Source: Kosmotogaceae bacterium UBA1373
GTDB taxonomy: Bacteria; Thermotogota; Thermotogae; Petrotogales; Kosmotogaceae
Assembly: GCA_002305955.1 (NCBI GenBank)
Contig: DBRH01000048.1
Span: 12,898-17,990, forward strand
Direction: 5' to 3'
DNA length: 5,093 nt
The stretch's first letter is position 1. Each line of letters begins with the position of its first letter. Below, piece by piece: positions 1 through 5,093 of this stretch. Position numbers and translations under genes: made by a program. Under the pieces are notes generated by a model. That model ran no database searches and was not told the origin of the DNA. It was given only the letters and a program-made list of their open reading frames with translations.

Positions 1-842
1 TGAAGGATTTTCTTTCCTACTGCCAAAAGTACGGAGGAGAACACGATGATTCGTATCTCCCCGGAGATGATTTCGCGATCGACGATGATCATCCTTCCTA
101 TTTGCTCTACGATGAAGATCGGAGAGTTTGCGGCGCCTCTTCGCTCATGCTGGAAGAGCGCTACAGGAGAGCCAGGAAGGGAAGGTTCATGATATTTCAC
201 TCCACTCAATCGGGACTGGATGGTTACAGGGGTTTGCTCGAAGCCATCCTTGCCGAAGCTACGGAAGCGGTTAGGAGCGTCTATCTCTTCGTTCCGCCCG
301 GGCCGGAAATCCAGCGTGTGCTCGAGAGGCTGGGCTTCGAGATCGAACGCTATTCATTTGTCATGCAGAGAAAAATGACGGATTTTGAAATCCCCGTTCA
401 AGAAGGCATTAGCTTCGTGGCCTTTAACGAGAGAGAACACAGAGAACTCTACTGCCGTATAGTCAACAGCGCTTTCAAGAAGATCGCCGGCCATATCGAT
501 ATAAGACCTGAGTGGGTCTCGGCGATGATCGAAAAGTACAACATTCCGGCGGAGGGTATTCAGTTGCTTTACTTTGAAGGCACTCCCGCAGGTCTCTTTT
601 TCAGTGAAATAACCGAAGACGGAATGCTAGAGATAGGGCCGATAGCCGTGCTGCCTGAGTACCAGGGTAGGGGATTGGGTAGAACGCTGTTGCGCAGGGC
701 CGTTCAACTGTCGCAGCGATTAGGTCTGGACAGCGTGCTCTCCGTGAACGCTGAAAACGAGAAGGCCCTTTCTCTGTACCTCAAGGAGGGGTTCACGAAG
801 GTCGACACCAGGATCTGCTACGGGCTGAATCTGAATCCATGA
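1..842 (+). CDS. Two-domain GNAT-family N-acetyltransferase (5' end at window edge)
   Basis: Probable acetyl-CoA-dependent acetyltransferase of unknown substrate, acting in the cytosol. The frame is open from base 3 with no stop, and bases 1-2 are TG, so an NTG start codon may begin one base before the window, giving about 280 residues. A TTG at 102 would cut off the conserved-looking start (KDFLSYCQKYG, then HPSYLLYDEDRRVCGASSLML), so I reject it. Numbering from the inferred start, residues 1-125 look like a degenerate GNAT-fold half and 136-280 a complete GNAT domain. The latter carries the acetyl-CoA pyrophosphate loop QGRGLG at 222-227, preceded by IGPIAVLPEY, and the late motif NAENEKALSLYLKEGF. 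Tandem GNAT proteins of this layout include MshD-like enzymes, but I do not claim that function. The gene converges on the minus-strand operon with a 19 bp gap. The family is secure; the substrate is unknown. Confidence 0.88.
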   Translation, partial: KDFLSYCQKYGGEHDDSYLPGDDFAIDDDHPSYLLYDEDRRVCGASSLMLEERYRRARKGRFMIFHSTQSGLDGYRGLLEAILAEATEAVRSVYLFVPPGPEIQRVLERLGFEIERYSFVMQRKMTDFEIPVQEGISFVAFNEREHRELYCRIVNSAFKKIAGHIDIRPEWVSAMIEKYNIPAEGIQLLYFEGTPAGLFFSEITEDGMLEIGPIAVLPEYQGRGLGRTLLRRAVQLSQRLGLDSVLSVNAENEKALSLYLKEGFTKVDTRICYGLNLNP

Positions 843-852
843 TTCTATCAGA
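830..852. terminator. Possible weak hairpin at convergent gene ends
   Basis: GAATC (833-837), a CAT loop (838-840) and GATTC (841-845) form a perfect five-pair stem over the stop codon of the plus-strand acetyltransferase. TCT (830-832) can pair with AGA (850-852) past a four-base bulge. There is no T-run on either strand and the stem is AT-rich, so intrinsic termination is doubtful. It is listed because it is the only fold seen between the two converging transcription units. Confidence 0.15.
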
Positions 853-861
853 TCGGCAGGC

Positions 862-1521
862 TCAGTATTTGCCGGGCAGGATTCTCTCGAGTGCCCTCGG
901 ATCGAGTATCTTCACTTTCCTTCCCTCGAGGGATATTATTCCCTCTCTCTGAAGATCCGACAAGGCGCGGGAAATGACTTCCCTGACGGTTCCAAGACCG
1001 CCGGCGATTTCGCTCCTGGTTTTGTCGAGAGCGAAGGTTTCCGAATTTTCGCGGGTGGATTTATCGATCAGGTACATGGCCACTCTCTGTCTTACCTTTC
1101 TGAGAGAAAGTATTTCGATGAGGTCGGAAAGGTTGTCGATCTTTTCGGAAAGGCTGCCCAGAAAGCTCAGGAGGAACCGCTCGTTCTTGAAGGCCTTCAG
1201 CAGGACCCTGAGCGGGATCTCGAGGACTTCCGAAGGTCTTTCGGCGACCACGTTCGTTCGGTACGGGCCTCTCGAAAAGACGAAGCCCTCGCCGAGGAGA
1301 TCGCCCTCCCCGAGGAACTTTATGATCTGTTCGTTTCCCGATGGAAGAAGCTTCGACACTTTTAAACCGCCCGAGAGTACCACTGTGAGACAATCGCAGA
1401 GATCGTCGGTGGTATAGAGGAGCTCGCCCCTTTCTACGGAGACCGTCCTCGAAGCCTTCAAAAGAGTGTCGAGCTCATCTCCGCTCAGTGAAGCGAAGAA
1501 AGGGCTCTCGCCGGGTTTCAT
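862..1521 (-). CDS. Crp/Fnr-family transcriptional regulator
   Basis: A 219-residue cytosolic DNA-binding regulator, the usual length for this family. Residues about 8-110 form a cyclic-nucleotide-binding-type beta barrel, about 111-150 the dimerisation helix, and 150-215 a winged helix-turn-helix. The phosphate-binding cassette is partly kept: GEGFVF at 77-82 and R88-T89 match the G-E...R-S/T pattern of CRP. The C-helix lacks an obvious Thr-Ser pair like the one that contacts cAMP in E. coli CRP, so the ligand may differ. The recognition helix (GTVREVISRAL, 177-187) has the R-E-x3-R spacing used by CRP on DNA. The FNR four-cysteine iron-sulphur pattern is absent; only C42 and C44 occur. This is the last gene of the minus-strand operon. 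Its ATG overlaps the VOC stop as ATGA, implying translational coupling, with only a weak GAGAG upstream. Targets are unknown; the operon itself is a plausible one. Confidence 0.92.
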   Translation of the reverse strand: MKPGESPFFASLSGDELDTLLKASRTVSVERGELLYTTDDLCDCLTVVLSGGLKVSKLLPSGNEQIIKFLGEGDLLGEGFVFSRGPYRTNVVAERPSEVLEIPLRVLLKAFKNERFLLSFLGSLSEKIDNLSDLIEILSLRKVRQRVAMYLIDKSTRENSETFALDKTRSEIAGGLGTVREVISRALSDLQREGIISLEGRKVKILDPRALERILPGKY

Positions 1522-1892
1522 TTCACGCTCTCGATCCGTTTTCTTTCTATCAGACCCAGCATGTGGCCTTCTGGGTCTCTGAAAAAGGCGAGAATCGCGT
1601 TACCCGACTCGAACGGACCCAGTAGAATCTCGGCCCCGCGCCTGGCAACTCTCTCGAGAACTATCTTTATATCTTCGACTTCTATATACAGGGCCCTGTG
1701 GGGCGGGAGAAGCCCTTTGCCGGTGAAGATTCCGCCGTCTATGCCTCCGGCGCTTCCGCTCTTGAATGAATAGAACCCGGTATCGTCCACAGAGCTCTCC
1801 CATTCGAAGACATCCCGGTAAAACTCCGCCAGGGCCGGCCCGTCTTTTGCGTTGATTTCCCAGTAAACTATGGGGCTATTTCTCTTCGCCAC
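1518..1892 (-). CDS. VOC-family (glyoxalase/bleomycin-resistance fold) protein
   Basis: A small vicinal-oxygen-chelate-fold protein of 124 residues from the chosen GTG start. Members include glyoxalase I, ring-cleavage dioxygenases, and fosfomycin- and bleomycin-resistance proteins; the substrate here cannot be told. Family features are IVYWEINAKDGPALAEFYRDVFEWE (in two parts, about 8-32), the IDGGIF strand at 51-56, RALYIEVEDI at 67-75, and the closing FRDPEGHMLGLIE at 104-116, whose final Glu sits where VOC enzymes often place a metal ligand. The start is GTG at 1890-1892 because AGGAGG lies 9 bases before it and the family normally begins at this point. The in-frame ATG at 1913 would overlap the preceding gene by 17 bp and put the ribosome-binding site inside the coding region. 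The stop overlaps the regulator's ATG. The sequence alone does not distinguish an enzyme from a binding or resistance protein. Confidence 0.87.
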   Translation of the reverse strand: MAKRNSPIVYWEINAKDGPALAEFYRDVFEWESSVDDTGFYSFKSGSAGGIDGGIFTGKGLLPPHRALYIEVEDIKIVLERVARRGAEILLGPFESGNAILAFFRDPEGHMLGLIERKRIESVK

Positions 1893-1896
1893 GGTC

Positions 1897-2385
1897 CTAT
1901 CCCTCCTGCGCATCCGATACGTTCCTTGTCATGTTCATGCTGGTGACTTCGTAACCCATTTTCCTGTAAAGCGAAACCGCCGCCGCGTTGTGGGCGAACA
2001 CATGGAGCGAGATGCTGGCTATTCTCTTTTCTTTCGCGTACTCTTCCAGGGCGGCGAGGGCGGCACGGCCGTACCCCATTTTTCTGAACTCTTCGAATAT
2101 TATAAGATCGTATATGAAGGCTTTCTTCGGACCTTCTCCGGGGGCGATATTGAGCCAGATATATCCCGCCCTTTCGCCGGTCCCTTCATCCAATATGCTG
2201 AAAAAAACGTGGTCCTGTGTGTCGATTCCCCGCGGCAGGAGAGTGTTTATCTGGTTCATCGATTTCTCCAGAGCCTCTTCTCTGGTCCATCTGCCGGATC
2301 GAACGTTATCTTTTGCATAATTGGCCGTGAGTTTTTCAAGGTACGCATCGAAATCCGCCGGCGACATGTTTTCCAGTTTAACCAT
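1897..2385 (-). CDS. GNAT-family N-acetyltransferase, YycN-like
   Basis: Probable acetyl-CoA-dependent acetyltransferase of 162 residues from the chosen start. It resembles B. subtilis YycN, recalled as about 156 residues, along most of its length: YLEKLTANYAKDNVRSGRW (15-33), LLPRG (49-53), KKAFIYDLIIFEEFRKMGYG (87-106) and SISLHVFAHNAAAVSLYRKMGY (124-145). The acetyl-CoA loop is R101-x-x-G-x-G, and HN at 132-133 leads the C-terminal helix. The substrate is unknown even for the named relative. The start at 2385 has GGGAGG four bases upstream and fits family length. An alternative ATG at 2406 adds seven residues and would overlap the upstream stop as ATGA, but has only a weak GAG upstream. 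It is the second gene of the operon, four bases ahead of the VOC start. It is unrelated in detail to the tandem GNAT at the left edge, so the two are not recent duplicates. Confidence 0.9.
   Translation of the reverse strand: MVKLENMSPADFDAYLEKLTANYAKDNVRSGRWTREEALEKSMNQINTLLPRGIDTQDHVFFSILDEGTGERAGYIWLNIAPGEGPKKAFIYDLIIFEEFRKMGYGRAALAALEEYAKEKRIASISLHVFAHNAAAVSLYRKMGYEVTSMNMTRNVSDAQEG
1902..1907 (-). promoter_or_regulatory. Ribosome-binding site for the VOC gene
   Basis: A perfect AGGAGG on the minus strand, nine bases before the GTG at 1890-1892 and inside the last codons of the acetyltransferase gene (...QEG, stop TAG). It decides the GTG start over the ATG at 1911-1913. Confidence 0.75.
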
Positions 2386-2389
2386 AAGA

Positions 2390-2395
2390 CCTCCC
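2390..2395 (-). promoter_or_regulatory. Ribosome-binding site for the YycN-like gene
   Basis: GGGAGG on the minus strand, four bases before the ATG at 2383-2385. The spacing is a little short but the match is strong. It lies inside the reading frame if the ATG at 2406 is used, which argues for the inner start. Confidence 0.5.
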
Positions 2396-2402
2396 AAAAG
2401 AC

Positions 2403-4010
2403 TCATGCCAGTCTCTCGAAGATTTCCTTCTCCACTATTTCCCTGGTCCTGTTCGATTCTATCTTTTTATCGCGCGTACAGGTTTTACTCATCGCGTCTA
2501 GACGCGATAGAAGATCTCTGAAGATCTCGAGCGCGGTTCTTTTGATCCCCGTCGATTCGAGGTTCGATAGGCGAACCGCGGTATCGGCGAGGAAGCTCTT
2601 TTCGATGGAAAGATTGTCGAGAATGAAATCCCGCATCGTACCGATAGCCGCCTCCGTGATCTTCACCGGGCAGGCGTTCCCTATGAACTCGTTGAGCAGA
2701 GAGGCATCGAAAAAACCTTCGAAAAAGCCCCTGAAAGCACGCGAGTTTTCGTATATCTTCTGAAGCCTTTCGAATGCGAGGCTGCACTGCCCGTTTCTCA
2801 CGTAACCTTTTATAGATTTCTCGATGGCCTTTCTCAACTCCTCCATGATCTCTCTGTTGGTTTTCTGCTCGGACAGTCCGGCGAGCACCAGTTCCCAGCG
2901 GCTATCGGGCAGAATTTTCGTCTTGAAAAACCTGCCTTCGATCTCCGACATATCTTTGATCGTCTGAAGAACCGAGGAGAGGTCGTCCTTTGAGGCCAGG
3001 TTTAAACACCCGGAATTGAGGAGATTGTTCAGAGATACGAAGGAACTGGAAAATATTTCGCTGGCCGCAGAATAGACCGGACCGGCCTTGAGTATGGCGA
3101 TTATAGACTTCCATATCTTCTTTTGAAAGCTCACTCGATTCCTCAAATCGACTTCGAGCGATAACTGTTCTATGTACTGGAGATCCTTGAGAAGCTCCAT
3201 CACGAGGCAGTCCCAGTTTTCGTTCACTTCCTGCAGAGCCACGCCAAGGTCTTCGTAGGTCTGCAGAAGCGAAATTACGGTCTCGCTCTGGCCCCTTCTC
3301 ATGAGCTCCATAGTGTAACTCCTCATGTTATCTACGAGATTTCTTATTCTTTTCGAGATCTCATTCTCCGACCCGGCACCCCTGTAAATAGCGCTCGATG
3401 TCACCTCGCTGGCCGCCGACACGACTGCGCAGAAAGCATCCCGGTCGTTCTCGCTTACGGCCCTCTCGGTGAAATGCACGAGTATCTTGAGTATTCTCAC
3501 CGTCTCGTCTGCCCTCGTGGTGTTGACTCCCTTCGCTTTCAGATATCGAAGGATGTTTTCCAGTTGCATGATCCCCAGAAGCCTGATCAGATAAGGCACA
3601 AAGAAGGATATGGCGAGAAGGCCGCTCGAAAGAAAGGCCTTCGTCCAGGCCGATCCGGCCTGTGGAAAGCTCGCAAGAAGAAGGGTACCAAAGACCACGT
3701 TGAACACGAACAGACAAGCGACGAAATAAATATCGGGGAAACGGGCGAACATATACAGAAGTCTGGTCGAATAAGTGCCGGAGATCATGATCGCGGAAAG
3801 CATCGTTACAATCACGGTCGTTGCCAGCAAAGCGGCCTGAATCAGTACAGTGATACCCGCTATCGATTTAAGACTGTCGAAATAGCTTTCTGAATTGAGG
3901 ATCGACGGGGTATTGTTTAGTATGATTAGAGAAGGAACGAGAAATGCCAGACCGAAAAAGACGTAAAGCAGCAACTGAGAATGCCCGATTTTCCAGTGCT
4001 CGCTTTTCAT
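2403..4010 (-). CDS. Four-helix membrane protein with large cytosolic helical domain, possibly DUF2254-like
   Basis: A 535-residue protein I do not recognise with certainty. Four hydrophobic segments lie at about 11-31, 51-76, 93-113 and 125-146. Basic residues sit at the N-terminus, in loop 2 (R83, R90) and after helix 4 (R143, R155, K158, K160), while loops 1 and 3 are poor in charge, which supports both ends inside. Residues about 150-535 are soluble, rich in charged amphipathic helices, with no catalytic motif seen and no recognisable ATP-binding, kinase or protease signature. The stretch from helix 2 to helix 3 (a polar-flanked ISGTYSTRLLYMFARFPD loop) recalls DUF2254 proteins, where a SPRLLR-type loop follows helix 2; this is memory-based resemblance, not a search result. 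The ATG at 4008-4010 has AAGGAGG nine bases upstream. It is the first gene of the operon and reads into the YycN-like gene. Function unknown; a membrane sensor or channel-like role would be a guess. Confidence 0.85.
   Translation of the reverse strand: MKSEHWKIGHSQLLLYVFFGLAFLVPSLIILNNTPSILNSESYFDSLKSIAGITVLIQAALLATTVIVTMLSAIMISGTYSTRLLYMFARFPDIYFVACLFVFNVVFGTLLLASFPQAGSAWTKAFLSSGLLAISFFVPYLIRLLGIMQLENILRYLKAKGVNTTRADETVRILKILVHFTERAVSENDRDAFCAVVSAASEVTSSAIYRGAGSENEISKRIRNLVDNMRSYTMELMRRGQSETVISLLQTYEDLGVALQEVNENWDCLVMELLKDLQYIEQLSLEVDLRNRVSFQKKIWKSIIAILKAGPVYSAASEIFSSSFVSLNNLLNSGCLNLASKDDLSSVLQTIKDMSEIEGRFFKTKILPDSRWELVLAGLSEQKTNREIMEELRKAIEKSIKGYVRNGQCSLAFERLQKIYENSRAFRGFFEGFFDASLLNEFIGNACPVKITEAAIGTMRDFILDNLSIEKSFLADTAVRLSNLESTGIKRTALEIFRDLLSRLDAMSKTCTRDKKIESNRTREIVEKEIFERLA
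2491..2508. repeat. Perfect 18 bp palindrome inside the membrane-protein gene
   Basis: ATCGCGTCTAGACGCGAT equals its own reverse complement. It codes for part of SRLDAM near residues 502-507 of the membrane protein, about 85-105 bases before that gene's stop. In the mRNA it could fold as a seven-pair, GC-rich stem with a CUAG loop. It could be a protein-binding site, an RNA processing or attenuation element, or chance. Confidence 0.6.
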
Positions 4011-4019
4011 TCAGGTACG

Positions 4020-4026
4020 CCTCCTT
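4020..4026 (-). promoter_or_regulatory. Ribosome-binding site for the membrane-protein gene
   Basis: AAGGAGG on the minus strand, nine bases before the ATG at 4008-4010. It supports this start for the first gene of the operon. Confidence 0.75.
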
Positions 4027-4102
4027 TTTGAGCGTTTGACGGAGAAGATCGATTTGTTGTTGAGCAAACAGTTTTCCGCTTTATACCGTTCCAGTAATAT
4101 TC

Positions 4103-4129
4103 TAAACCCTGAACCGTACCGACGGTTTA
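4103..4129. promoter_or_regulatory. Nested inverted repeats, possible operator
   Basis: AACCGT (4112-4117), four bases, then ACGGTT (4122-4127) is a perfect 6-4-6 inverted repeat. Around it, TAAACC (4103-4108) and GGTTTA (4124-4129) form a second pair sharing the right arm. The site lies upstream of the minus-strand -10-like box and between any plus-strand promoter and the hydrolase start, so a bound protein could affect both units. The Crp-like protein encoded in the operon is the nearest candidate, but the half-site does not match the classic TGTGA or TTGAT motifs. Confidence 0.35.
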
Positions 4130-4135
4130 ATCGAT

Positions 4136-4140
4136 GGAGG
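4136..4140 (+). promoter_or_regulatory. Ribosome-binding site for the hydrolase gene
   Basis: GGAGG seven bases before the ATG at 4148, a near-ideal arrangement. It favours this start over the in-frame ATG at 4160. Confidence 0.75.
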
Positions 4141-4147
4141 GAGAGAC

Positions 4148-5053
4148 ATGATTTTTGTCATGATCGTTTTGTCGGTTTTCGCCTTTCTGCTTCTGGCCGG
4201 TTTTGTTTTTTCCAGCAAGGTCATAAAGCCGAATTGCGTTCCATACGAAGAGACGTACAGAATGGAGATCGATAAAGGCAGGTTCGACCCTGTCTGGTAC
4301 GACAAGCTGAAGAAAGAGGAGCACTGGATCGACTCGCCCTACGGCTATAAGCTGCACGCCATATACCTTCCATGCGACGCTTCGAAGAAGACCGTGATCA
4401 TATGCCACGGGATAACCTATTCGCTCTTCGGATCGATGAAATACGCCAGGATCTTTCTCGATCTCGGGTTCAACGTGATGACTTACGATCATAGAAACCA
4501 CGGCAAGAGCGGCGGTAAAGACACCACTTTCGGTCACTACGAGAAGTACGACTTGAAAGCCGTCAAAGAATGGGTCCTGAAGAGAACGGGAGAGGGAACG
4601 ATCGTCGGCCTGCACGGGGAATCTATGGGGGCGGCGATCGTGCTCCAGTATCTGGCGATGGATGAGAACATATCGTTCTGTATAGCCGATTGCGGATTCT
4701 CCGATCTCAAAGAGTTGTTGAAGATTAGAGTCAACAACGATTTCCATCTTCCGGCCTTTCCCTTCATGGATATTGCCGCTCTTATCACGCGTATCAGAAC
4801 GGGCATGAGCTTTGCGGACATCAGCCCCGTAAAGGCTGTCGGGACAGTCAAGACCCCGGTGATGTTCGTCCACGGCTCGGAGGACTGGTATGTACCGGCT
4901 TTCATGAGCCGAAAAATGTACGAAGCCAAAAAGACCGGCTCTAGAAAACTCCTCGTTGTACCCGGAGCGGCGCACGCCTCCTCGATAGCGACCGATCCCG
5001 CCGGATACACCGATGAGGTCAGGAGCTTTCTGGAGCAGTACGGCCTTTCATGA
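4148..5053 (+). CDS. Membrane-anchored alpha/beta hydrolase, YqkD-like
   Basis: A 301-residue serine hydrolase of the alpha/beta-hydrolase fold. Residues 2-22 form one hydrophobic helix with no cleavage or lipobox motif (first Cys is at 30), so the enzyme is probably tethered to the membrane. Catalytic elements are in order: HG at 87-88 for the oxyanion region, YDHRNHGKSGG at 113-123, nucleophile S159 in GESMG, D246 in HGSEDWYVP and H276 in GAAHASS. The triad is complete, so an active enzyme is expected. The pre-domain segment WIDSPYGYKLHAIYLP, the GLHGESMGAA elbow and the CIADCGFSDLKELL strand recall B. subtilis YqkD and its relatives, whose substrate I do not know; an esterase or peptidase activity is possible. 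Transcribed away from the operon from a shared 137 bp region. No gene follows within the window, so whether it is monocistronic cannot be told. Confidence 0.92.
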   Translation: MIFVMIVLSVFAFLLLAGFVFSSKVIKPNCVPYEETYRMEIDKGRFDPVWYDKLKKEEHWIDSPYGYKLHAIYLPCDASKKTVIICHGITYSLFGSMKYARIFLDLGFNVMTYDHRNHGKSGGKDTTFGHYEKYDLKAVKEWVLKRTGEGTIVGLHGESMGAAIVLQYLAMDENISFCIADCGFSDLKELLKIRVNNDFHLPAFPFMDIAALITRIRTGMSFADISPVKAVGTVKTPVMFVHGSEDWYVPAFMSRKMYEAKKTGSRKLLVVPGAAHASSIATDPAGYTDEVRSFLEQYGLS

Positions 5054-5093
5054 GTCGGTAGCCCTTAGGAAGAGCACAAGAGCCGTCCTTGGT
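5054..5093. other. Right-edge tail with no supported feature
   Basis: Forty bases after the hydrolase stop. On the minus strand short frames end here (a stop at 5065-5067 and one at 5048-5050), so the 3' end of a convergent gene could lie here, but too little is visible to call one. No terminator hairpin with a T-run is seen. Confidence 0.3.

Larger units (their letters stand above)
4011..4147. promoter_or_regulatory. Divergent promoter region between the operon and the hydrolase gene
   Basis: This 137 bp gap is the only sizeable non-coding stretch and must hold signals for both outward units unless transcription enters from elsewhere. Minus strand: TATAAA at 4080-4085 is a good -10-like box; the matching -35 position (GTTTAG or TTTAGA) is poor. 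Plus strand: TTGTTG (4057-4062) and TTATAC (4081-4086), 18 apart, is one possible pair, and TAATAT (4095-4100) is another -10-like box without a clear -35. The two sets overlap, so transcription in the two directions may compete. Exact start sites cannot be fixed by eye. Confidence 0.5.

Noticed and set aside
974..1417. Plus-strand open frame inside the Crp-like gene
   Set aside because: Antisense to a clear Crp/Fnr protein, Ser/Arg-rich low-quality translation and no ribosome-binding site.
862..1521. FNR-type oxygen sensor
   Set aside because: Only two cysteines (42 and 44) are present, and not in the N-terminal pattern needed for the FNR iron-sulphur cluster.
1688..1699. 12 bp palindrome ACAGGGCCCTGT
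   Set aside because: It lies within VOC codons for a conserved-looking strand (RALY region). At this length such palindromes are expected by chance in a 5 kb window, and no context suggests function.
2511..2529. Direct repeat of GAAGATCTC ten bases apart
   Set aside because: It is explained by similar codons in the EIFRDLL stretch of the membrane protein. No further copies were seen, so it is not an array.
1870..2763. Long plus-strand open frame of nearly 300 codons
   Set aside because: It runs antisense across three minus-strand genes with recognisable families, has no ribosome-binding site, and its translation is rich in Ser/Arg/Phe with no family resemblance. It is a by-product of codon bias on the other strand.
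4036..4041. TTGACG as a plus-strand -35 box
   Set aside because: No -10-like sequence occurs at a suitable distance downstream (about 4058-4065).
4127..4975. Long minus-strand open frame of about 280 codons opposite the hydrolase
   Set aside because: The plus strand encodes a hydrolase with a full catalytic triad and a strong ribosome-binding site; the antisense product (His/Arg/Asp-rich) resembles nothing.

Overview
The window is a compact bacterial chromosomal stretch with five confidently called genes plus one gene cut by the left edge. GC content looks close to half. Intergenic gaps are very short, ribosome-binding sites are strong (GGAGG/AGGAGG), and arginine is often AGA/AGG. This pattern, with protein families common in anaerobic and thermophilic bacteria, would suit a Thermotogota member (Mesotoga/Kosmotoga-like) or a Firmicute-like relative. 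I cannot fix the phylum from sequence alone. No rRNA, tRNA, CRISPR, transposase or other mobile-element signature is visible.

Layout. (1) 1-842, plus strand: a two-domain GNAT acetyltransferase whose start codon appears to lie with its first base just outside the window. (2) 862-4010, minus strand: a four-gene operon read right to left. It holds a four-helix membrane protein with a large cytosolic domain (2403-4010), a YycN-like GNAT acetyltransferase (1897-2385), a VOC/glyoxalase-fold protein (1518-1892) and a Crp/Fnr-family regulator (862-1521). Spacing is minimal: a 17 bp gap (or an ATGA overlap with the alternative start), a 4 bp gap, and an ATGA overlap. The operon converges on gene 1. 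(3) 4011-4147: a 137 bp divergent intergenic region with a good ribosome-binding site facing each way, a minus-strand -10-like box and nested inverted repeats. (4) 4148-5053, plus strand: a membrane-anchored alpha/beta hydrolase of the YqkD type with a complete Ser-Asp-His triad. (5) 5054-5093: a 40 bp tail with no supported feature.

How the genes may work together. Nothing forms a recognised pathway. Small-molecule acetyltransferases, a VOC protein and a Crp-like sensor behind a membrane protein loosely suggest a stress, detoxification or resistance-type cassette, with the regulator perhaps controlling its own operon and the divergent hydrolase. This is inference from context. I see no convincing evidence for a wholly new system. 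The least-explained part is the 535-residue membrane protein, whose N-terminal half resembles DUF2254-type proteins. The main annotation corrections are the upstream extension of gene 1 and the GTG start of the VOC gene.
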